Origin: Streptomyces caniscabiei
GTDB lineage: Bacteria; Actinomycetota; Actinomycetes; Streptomycetales; Streptomycetaceae
Reading direction: 5' to 3'
Length of the DNA stretch: 64,000 nucleotides
Assembly (NCBI RefSeq): GCF_014930365.1
Contig: NZ_JABXWI010000009.1
Coordinates: 124,001-188,000, forward strand
Position numbers and translations under genes: made by a program. This document shows positions 59,069 to 64,000 of this stretch, piece after piece; position 1 is the first letter of the stretch; each line of letters opens with the position of its first letter. The notes beneath the pieces are model-generated. The model was not told the DNA's origin and did no database searches. It was given only the letters and a program-made list of their open reading frames with translations.

Positions 59069-60045
59069 GCGGTGCCTCCTACGATGCGCAGCTGGCGCTC
59101 GACGGTGCGTTTGAGGAGTTCGGTCTTGAAGCGGTTGTGCTCCAGGGGGCGCGCTCCGTCCGCCGCTCGTTCGGCGGCCTGTGCCCACAGGGCTTTCGAG
59201 GGGCGTTCGCCGATCAGGTGCCGCTCGACGGCGGGCAGCTTCCACGGCACGGTGCCGACGCCTCCCGCGGCGACCTTCGCCTCGCGGATCACCCCGCCGC
59301 GGATGTGCAGGGCGACGGCCGCGGAGGTGAGGGCGAACTCGTAGGACTGCCGGTCGCGGACCTTCAGGTAGCCCGACTTCAGCGGGCGCGGAAGGGCCGG
59401 GATCTCCACTGCGGTGATCAACTCGCCTTTTCGCAAGGCCTGTTCACGATTCGGGGTACTGCCGGGCCGCAGCAGAAAGTCCGCGAAGGCGACGCTGCGC
59501 TCCCCGTCCGGGCCGAGCAGGTGCACTGTCGCCTCCAGCGCGGCGAAGGCCACGGCGACGTCGGAGGGGTGAGTGGCCACGCACTGGTCCGAGGACCCCA
59601 GGATCGCGTGGGTGCGGTTGAAGCCTTCCAGTGCCGCGCACCCGCTGCCCGGCTCACGCTTGTTGCACGCGGCCGTCACATCGCGGAAGTACGTGCACCG
59701 GGTGCGCTGCATGATGTTGCCGCCGATGGTGGCCATGTTCCGCAACTGGGCTGATGCGCTCAGCTCCAGCGCCTCGGAGATGACCGGGTGGAGAGCGCGG
59801 ACCTTGGGATGGGCGGCGGCCTCGGCCATCCGCACCAGGGCGCCGATGCGCAGGCCCCCGCGCTCGGTGACCGTGACCTTGCGCAGCGGCAGCGCGCTGA
59901 TGTCCACCAGCGTGGCGGGGCGTTCGACGGTCTCGCGCATCAGGTCGAGGAGGGTGGTACCGCCGGCGATGTAGCGCCCGCCGCGCTGCCCGGCCGCGAG
60001 TGCGCTCCGGGTGTCTGCGGCCTTGGTGAAGGAGAAGGGATACAC
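59065..60045 (-). CDS. paoB: Aldehyde oxidoreductase FAD subunit (PaoB/YagS-like)
   Basis: 326 residues. The FAD-binding PCMH domain has YIAGGTTLLDLMRETV and LRNMATIGGNIMQRTRCTYFR. Cys residues in RCTYFR, TAACNKR, GSGCAALEG and SDQCVATHPSD match the extra [4Fe-4S] cluster that distinguishes PaoB from ordinary XDH flavin subunits. The CO_deh_flav_C domain follows (KVRDRQSYEFALTSAAVAL). It passes electrons from Mo/Fe-S to FAD. 12 bases separate it from paoA. Confidence 0.9.
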   Translation of the reverse strand: MYPFSFTKAADTRSALAAGQRGGRYIAGGTTLLDLMRETVERPATLVDISALPLRKVTVTERGGLRIGALVRMAEAAAHPKVRALHPVISEALELSASAQLRNMATIGGNIMQRTRCTYFRDVTAACNKREPGSGCAALEGFNRTHAILGSSDQCVATHPSDVAVAFAALEATVHLLGPDGERSVAFADFLLRPGSTPNREQALRKGELITAVEIPALPRPLKSGYLKVRDRQSYEFALTSAAVALHIRGGVIREAKVAAGGVGTVPWKLPAVERHLIGERPSKALWAQAAERAADGARPLEHNRFKTELLKRTVERQLRIVGGTA

Positions 60046-60057
60046 GGTGGCCGGGCC

Positions 60058-60699
60058 TCATTTCCCGCGTGCGGTCTGCTCGACCGCCCGCACGATCTTC
60101 ACGTAGCAGCCGCAGCGGCAGATGTTGCCGCTCATCCACTCCCGGATCTCCTCGGCGGAGTCCGTGTGGCCCTCCTCGACGCAGCCGACGCCGGACATGA
60201 TCTGACCCGGCGTGCAGAACCCGCACTGGAAGGCGTCCTGGTCCACGAACGCCTGTTGCAGCGGGTGCAGTCGGTCGCCGTCGGCCAGGCCCTCGATGGT
60301 GGTGACCTCGGCGCCGTCCAGGCGCACGGCCAGCGTCAGGCAGGAGTTGACCCGCCGTCCGTCGACCAGAACCGTGCAGGCCCCGCAGGCACCGGCGTTG
60401 CAGCCCTTCTTCGTGCCGGGCAGGCCGAGCTGCTCGCGCAGCAGGTCCAGCAGCGAGGTCCGGTTGTCGATCACGGCGATGCGCCGCTCACCGTTCACGG
60501 TCAGCGAGACCCGACCGCTGGGTGGAGATTCGGAGGCGGCCGCCTCCTCGGCACCGGACAGAGAGGCTCCCGCAGCCAGGCCGCCCGCCATCACGGCGCC
60601 ACCGACGGCGGTCGTCGTGGCGATGAACGTTCGTCGGGACGGGGGCGACGGCTGCCCTTTGGGGGGAGGGCCGTATGACTTGGGAAGTTCGGTGGACAT
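60058..60699 (-). CDS. paoA: Aldehyde oxidoreductase [2Fe-2S] subunit with Tat signal (PaoA/YagT-like)
   Basis: 213 residues. The twin-arginine signal SRRTFIATTTAVGG and hydrophobic run (~25-55) are followed by a ferredoxin-type [2Fe-2S] domain (GCNAGACGACTVLVDGRRVNSC) and a second all-helical [2Fe-2S] domain (CGFCTPGQIM...CRCGCY). One CRCGCY residue order differs from the usual CRCGTY. This is the exported Fe-S subunit of the PaoABC type; the Tat signal carries the folded complex across the membrane. ATG 60699 follows GAGAG at 6 bases. First gene of the cluster. Confidence 0.92.
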   Translation of the reverse strand: MSTELPKSYGPPPKGQPSPPSRRTFIATTTAVGGAVMAGGLAAGASLSGAEEAAASESPPSGRVSLTVNGERRIAVIDNRTSLLDLLREQLGLPGTKKGCNAGACGACTVLVDGRRVNSCLTLAVRLDGAEVTTIEGLADGDRLHPLQQAFVDQDAFQCGFCTPGQIMSGVGCVEEGHTDSAEEIREWMSGNICRCGCYVKIVRAVEQTARGK

Positions 60700-60777
60700 G
60701 GCCACTCTCTTCGTTCGGCGACGGTTTGGGCGGAGGGAACGGTGGTCTCACTCATTGGCATACGGGTCGAGCGTCGG

Positions 60778-61476
60778 TCAGGGCAGCTGCGGGTACAGCG
60801 CGGCGACGCCTCCGGCCAACCCGCCCTGAACCTGGCGGCTGATGTCGTCGACGACGATCTCGTAGGCGCCGTCGGCGAGGCCGTCGGCGGCGAGGCGGGC
60901 GACGTCGGCGGGGGCGGTCTTGGGCGCGGTGACCGTGCTGGTCATGTCGGTGTCCATGTAGCCGACGTGCAGCCCGGCCACCCGGATGCCCTGGTCGGCC
61001 AGTTGGAGGCGCAGGGCGTTGGTGAGCGACCACTGTGCGGACTTGGCGGCGCAGTAGGCGCCGATGTCCGGGAAGCTGAACCAGGACAGGGCGGACAGGA
61101 TGTTCAGGACGGCACCGCCGCCGCCCGCCGCGATCTGCGGTGCGAAGGCCCGGACCACCGAGAGGGTGCCGAAGAAGTTGGTGTCCATGTCCCGGCGGAT
61201 GTCGTCCGGGTCGCCGGTGAGCAGGTCGGCGCCGGTGGATATGCCGGCGTTGTTGATCAGGACGGTGACGTCACCCGTGGCCTTGGCGGCGGCCGCGACG
61301 GAGGCGGGGTCGGTGATGTCGAGCGCGATCGGTGTGACGCCGGGCAGGTCAACCTGGTCGGGGTTGCGGGCACCGGCGTAGACGGTCGCGCCGCGGCTGA
61401 GCAGTTCGGCGGTGAGCGCGCGGCCGAGGCCCCGGTTGGCTCCGGTGACTAGGACGGTGCTGGCGGAGAGGTCCAT
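60778..61476 (-). CDS. Short-chain dehydrogenase/reductase
   Basis: 232 residues, classical SDR. Cofactor motif VLVTGANRGLGRALTAEL, NNAG in VLINNAGIST, and the active-site pair in AYCAAKSAQWS with the preceding NILSALSW Ser. Short C-terminus (VQGGLAGGVAALYPQLP). Substrate unknown. It follows the pao cluster on the same strand (79 bases) and may reduce or oxidise a related carbonyl compound. Confidence 0.9.
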   Translation of the reverse strand: MDLSASTVLVTGANRGLGRALTAELLSRGATVYAGARNPDQVDLPGVTPIALDITDPASVAAAAKATGDVTVLINNAGISTGADLLTGDPDDIRRDMDTNFFGTLSVVRAFAPQIAAGGGGAVLNILSALSWFSFPDIGAYCAAKSAQWSLTNALRLQLADQGIRVAGLHVGYMDTDMTSTVTAPKTAPADVARLAADGLADGAYEIVVDDISRQVQGGLAGGVAALYPQLP

Positions 61477-61585
61477 GAAAGCTCCTGGTGCTGTGGTGCA
61501 GGTGCTGAATGAGGGGATGGAGTACTGGTCGGATAGGGGCGGCAGGCTCTGTCTTCTGTCTGTCTGTCTGCCGGTCCGGGGTGGG

Positions 61586-62146
61586 TCAGGCGGTCGGGCC
61601 GGTGCCGTGGGCAGCGTGGTGACTGGTGCGAGCGGGCTGTCGGCCGTCGGCCCGGAAGATCAGGCACGTGGTGGTGGCGTGGGCGAGCAGCCGACCGGTG
61701 AGGTCGGTGACCGTGGCGGTGGCATAGGCGCTACTGCGGCCGACATGGACAGCCGTGCCCTCGCAGCGGATGCGGCCGGTGTCGACGGTGACCGGGCGCA
61801 GGAAGGTGATGGTGAGGCCCTGCGTGGTGTAGCCGGTTCCGGCGGGGAGGCGGGTGAAGACGGCGGCGCCCAGGGCGTTGTCGGCGAGAGTCGCGAGGAC
61901 GCCGCCGTGGACGGTGCCGAGCGCGTTGTAGTGCCATTCCGCGGGGGTCAGCTCGAACACGGTGCGGCCCGGTTCGATCTCGAGGGGTTCGATGGCGAGG
62001 GTGTCCATGGCCGGCGGGGTCGGGAGCGTTCCCTCGCCGATTCCCCGCAGCACCTCAAGGCCGCTCATCTGCCCGATGGCCTCGGCGGTCGGGCGGGGAT
62101 CCTGCCAGGTGTAGGCGCGGTGCCGAGGGGTGGGGTGCGTGCTCAT
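61586..62146 (-). CDS. PaaI-type hotdog thioesterase
   Basis: 186 residues. The hotdog core has EWHYNALGTVHGGVLATLADNALG (catalytic region NALGTVHGG with Asp downstream) and TQGLTITFLRPVTVDTGRI. It hydrolyses acyl-CoA thioesters, often aromatic. The N-terminal ~50 residues are an extension common in actinobacterial members, and the C-terminal ~25 residues are basic and disordered. The ATG overlaps the MFS stop (ATGA 62143-62146), so it is translated with the exporter. Confidence 0.88.
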   Translation of the reverse strand: MSTHPTPRHRAYTWQDPRPTAEAIGQMSGLEVLRGIGEGTLPTPPAMDTLAIEPLEIEPGRTVFELTPAEWHYNALGTVHGGVLATLADNALGAAVFTRLPAGTGYTTQGLTITFLRPVTVDTGRIRCEGTAVHVGRSSAYATATVTDLTGRLLAHATTTCLIFRADGRQPARTSHHAAHGTGPTA

Positions 62147-63777
62147 GAGGCGGTGGGGGTGGTCGTGGGGGCGGGCATGCGCGTTCCGTTCTGGTGGGGG
62201 CGGTTGTGTACGGAGGTCAGGGCCACGACGGCGGCGGCGAGGAAGACGGCCGCGGTGACGGCCAGGCCGGCGTGTACGCCGGAGGTGAAGGCGTCCTCGA
62301 TCGCCGCGCGCACGGCGCCGGGCGGCGCGGTGGTGCCGGTCGTCCCGGAGGCGACGGCCTGCTCGACGGGTGCGCGGGCGGCGGCGGGCACGCCGTGCGC
62401 GGCGAGTTGCCGGGGCAGGTCCGCGGTGACGCGGTCGGCGAGCAGTGAGCCGAGCAGCGCGGTGCCCATGACCGCGCCGACCTGCCGGGCGGTGTTGACG
62501 GCGCCGGAGGCCATGCCCGCGCGTTCAGGGGCGACGCTGACCAGCGCGGCGGCTGTGCTGGGCGCGATGACCAGGCCGGATGCGGCACCGAACAGGGCGA
62601 ACAGCGGCCAGACCCTGGCGTAGGGGGTGTCCGCGCCGACCGTGGTCAGACCGAGAACGGCGAGGGCGCCGAGCAACAGACCGACCGTCAGGGGTGCCTT
62701 GAAGCCGGTACGCCGGATCACTCTGCCGGTGAGGAACGCCGAGACGACGTAGACGCCGAACAGGGGCAGCATGCGCCAGCTGGTGTCCAGCGCGCTCAGG
62801 TGCTGGACGTTGTTGTAGAACATCACCACGAGGACGGCCACGCCGGTGAAACCGAACAGCGACACCGCGGCGATGACCATCACGGCACTGAACGAGCGCG
62901 AGGCGAACAACCGGACGTCGAGCATCGGCGCCGCCACCCGCAACTCCACGGCGACGAACACCACCGCGCCGACCGCGGCCGCGACCCAGGCGGCGAGGAC
63001 GGGACCAGCGGTGTACCCGTCCTGGCCGCCCTGGATGAGGGCGTGGACGAGACTCGCGATCGTGAGGGTGCCCAGCAGGGCGCCAGCCACGTCCAGGCGG
63101 CCGTCGGGGGCCAGGGACTCCGCGGCGAACGGGACCGCGACCAGCAGCGTGATCACACCCAGGACGGTGTTCGACACGAACACCGCGTGCCAGCTGAAGC
63201 GGTCCAGCAGGAGACCGGCGAGCAGCGGGCCGACGGCCAGGCCGATGCCCGACGACGCCGCCCACACGGTGATCACCTCGGTCCGCCGCTGCGGATCGGC
63301 GAAGGCCGCGCCCAAGAGAGCCAGACTGTTGGGCAGGATGAGCGCGCCGCCGACACCGGAGACCAGCTGCGCGACGATCACCGTGGCAGTGGTGTCGGCG
63401 GTCGCGGCCAGCACGCCTCCCGCGATCATGATCACCACGCCGACGCAGAACATCCGCTTGCGGCCCAGGAGGTTGCCCAGGGTGCCGGCCGACAGCACCA
63501 GCGCGGCCACCACCAGCGTGTACGCGCTGGGGATCCAGACCAGCACGCCTGGGCCGACGTGCAGATCGGCCTGGATCGCCGACAGCGCCGAGATCGTGGC
63601 GGTGACGAGCAGGAACGTCATCATCACGCCCAGGCACATCGCCATCAGCGTCAGAAGTTCCCTGCGCCGTACGGCGGTTCCTCTGCCTGTTCCCGCCCGG
63701 TGGCCGGCCCTGCCGCCCGGCAGTCGGTCCGCAGCCGACGGAGAGGTGCCGGAGGCGGGGACATGGTCCCTGGTCAT
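62143..63777 (-). CDS. MFS drug-resistance-type transporter (DHA2, 14 helices)
   Basis: 544 residues. After a ~40-residue Arg/Gly tail come about 14 membrane helices of the EmrB/QacA group. Motif A is GTLGNLLGRKRMFCVG and motif C lies in SSGIGLAVGPLLAGLLLDRF (antiporter signature). It should export a small lipophilic compound in exchange for protons. No TetR or MarR regulator adjoins within the window. ATG 63777 has AAGGA 6 bases upstream. The longer upstream frame to 63903 has no ribosome site. Confidence 0.92.
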   Translation of the reverse strand: MTRDHVPASGTSPSAADRLPGGRAGHRAGTGRGTAVRRRELLTLMAMCLGVMMTFLLVTATISALSAIQADLHVGPGVLVWIPSAYTLVVAALVLSAGTLGNLLGRKRMFCVGVVIMIAGGVLAATADTTATVIVAQLVSGVGGALILPNSLALLGAAFADPQRRTEVITVWAASSGIGLAVGPLLAGLLLDRFSWHAVFVSNTVLGVITLLVAVPFAAESLAPDGRLDVAGALLGTLTIASLVHALIQGGQDGYTAGPVLAAWVAAAVGAVVFVAVELRVAAPMLDVRLFASRSFSAVMVIAAVSLFGFTGVAVLVVMFYNNVQHLSALDTSWRMLPLFGVYVVSAFLTGRVIRRTGFKAPLTVGLLLGALAVLGLTTVGADTPYARVWPLFALFGAASGLVIAPSTAAALVSVAPERAGMASGAVNTARQVGAVMGTALLGSLLADRVTADLPRQLAAHGVPAAARAPVEQAVASGTTGTTAPPGAVRAAIEDAFTSGVHAGLAVTAAVFLAAAVVALTSVHNRPHQNGTRMPAPTTTPTAS

Positions 63778-63933
63778 GGAGGTCCTTCTGCGTTTCGCAT
63801 GGAAGTGGGGGATCAGATGCGGGACGCACTCGTCGGAGGTGCGCTGCGGCGAGCACTGGTGACGGGTTGTCGTCCGCGTGACACCGGCCCGCCGCCGCAC
63901 CATCCGCCCGGCGTCTTCGTGCGCAGGCGGTGG

Positions 63934-64000
63934 CTATGCCTGCTGGTTCGCGATGCCGAGGTAGTCGCCCAGGTTCCGCTCGATCTCCTCGACGCCGATC
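63934..64000 (-). CDS. C-terminal end of an unidentified gene (cut by window end)
   Basis: The last ~21 codons read on the minus strand as IGVEEIERNLGDYLGIANQQA and stop at TAG (63936-63934). It runs in from the right edge. Too short to identify; codon use is normal for a real gene. It is upstream of the MFS gene on the same strand. Confidence 0.5.
   Translation of the reverse strand, partial: IGVEEIERNLGDYLGIANQQA

Overview
The window looks like chromosomal DNA of a Streptomyces (or very close actinomycete). GC is very high, GTG starts are common and many genes overlap by four bases. It carries an SsgA-like sporulation protein, an Hrd-type sigma factor next to dnaG, and secreted M4 and PhoX-like enzymes. 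Most of it (about 1-54 kb) reads as conserved core chromosome. The segment after the tRNA cluster (about 54.4-64 kb) looks like an accessory block.

Layout. 0-7.3 kb: the tail of a ROK protein, pyruvate phosphate dikinase (ppdK), a small secreted protein, and an ABC ATPase/FtsX-type permease pair whose ATPase has no ordinary start codon. 7.4-12.2 kb: a small conserved protein, a stand-alone condensation-domain protein beside a GT1 glycosyltransferase, and a Tat-exported PhoX-like protein. 12.3-18.6 kb: a two-component pair (the response regulator has a linker of about 250 residues) diverging from a carbonic anhydrase-SulP transporter operon. 18.9-24.2 kb: an SDR and the NADH nitrite reductase operon. 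24.5-29.5 kb: a sortase with a candidate substrate, a tandem-repeat field, an ECF sigma factor fused to an anti-sigma domain, membrane segment and Pro/Glu repeats, and an SsgA-like protein. 29.6-41.6 kb: a DUF318 permease with a His-rich partner, an M4 protease, a cyclotransferase-like protein, a GH36 alpha-galactosidase, a GAF protein, an assimilatory nitrate reductase, a secreted basic protein, a YdcF/SanA protein and a sirohydrochlorin chelatase. 41.8-53.9 kb: dGTPase, a ferredoxin-reductase-like flavoprotein, dnaG, an Hrd sigma factor, a heterodimeric ABC exporter, an FGGY kinase and a small YtxH-like protein. 54.0-64 kb: three tRNA genes, a scar holding a decayed metallo-beta-lactamase-fold gene, a four-gene PaoABCD-type exported aldehyde oxidoreductase cluster, an SDR, a thioesterase, an MFS exporter and the tail of one more gene.

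Functional links. Nitrate reductase, nitrite reductase (NirB/NirD plus an extra flavoprotein) and the chelatase that makes siroheme for NirB together give nitrate-to-ammonia assimilation, although they lie in three places. GlnR-like boxes sit at the same 24-base distance from the start codons of both reductase operons. Carbonic anhydrase and SulP form a plausible bicarbonate uptake and interconversion unit. The Pao cluster has its own XdhC-type maturation factor and a Tat signal on the iron-sulfur subunit, so the folded complex is probably exported.

Sequence oddities are a theme: in-phase tandem repeats inside several proteins, and a dispersed palindromic element (ends near GGGGCGCGGGGAACTGCGCG) found at four places just past gene ends. 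No CRISPR array, IS element or obvious phage-defence system was seen. The best leads for something new are the membrane-tethered ECF sigma protein, the long-linker response regulator and the condensation-domain/glycosyltransferase pair.
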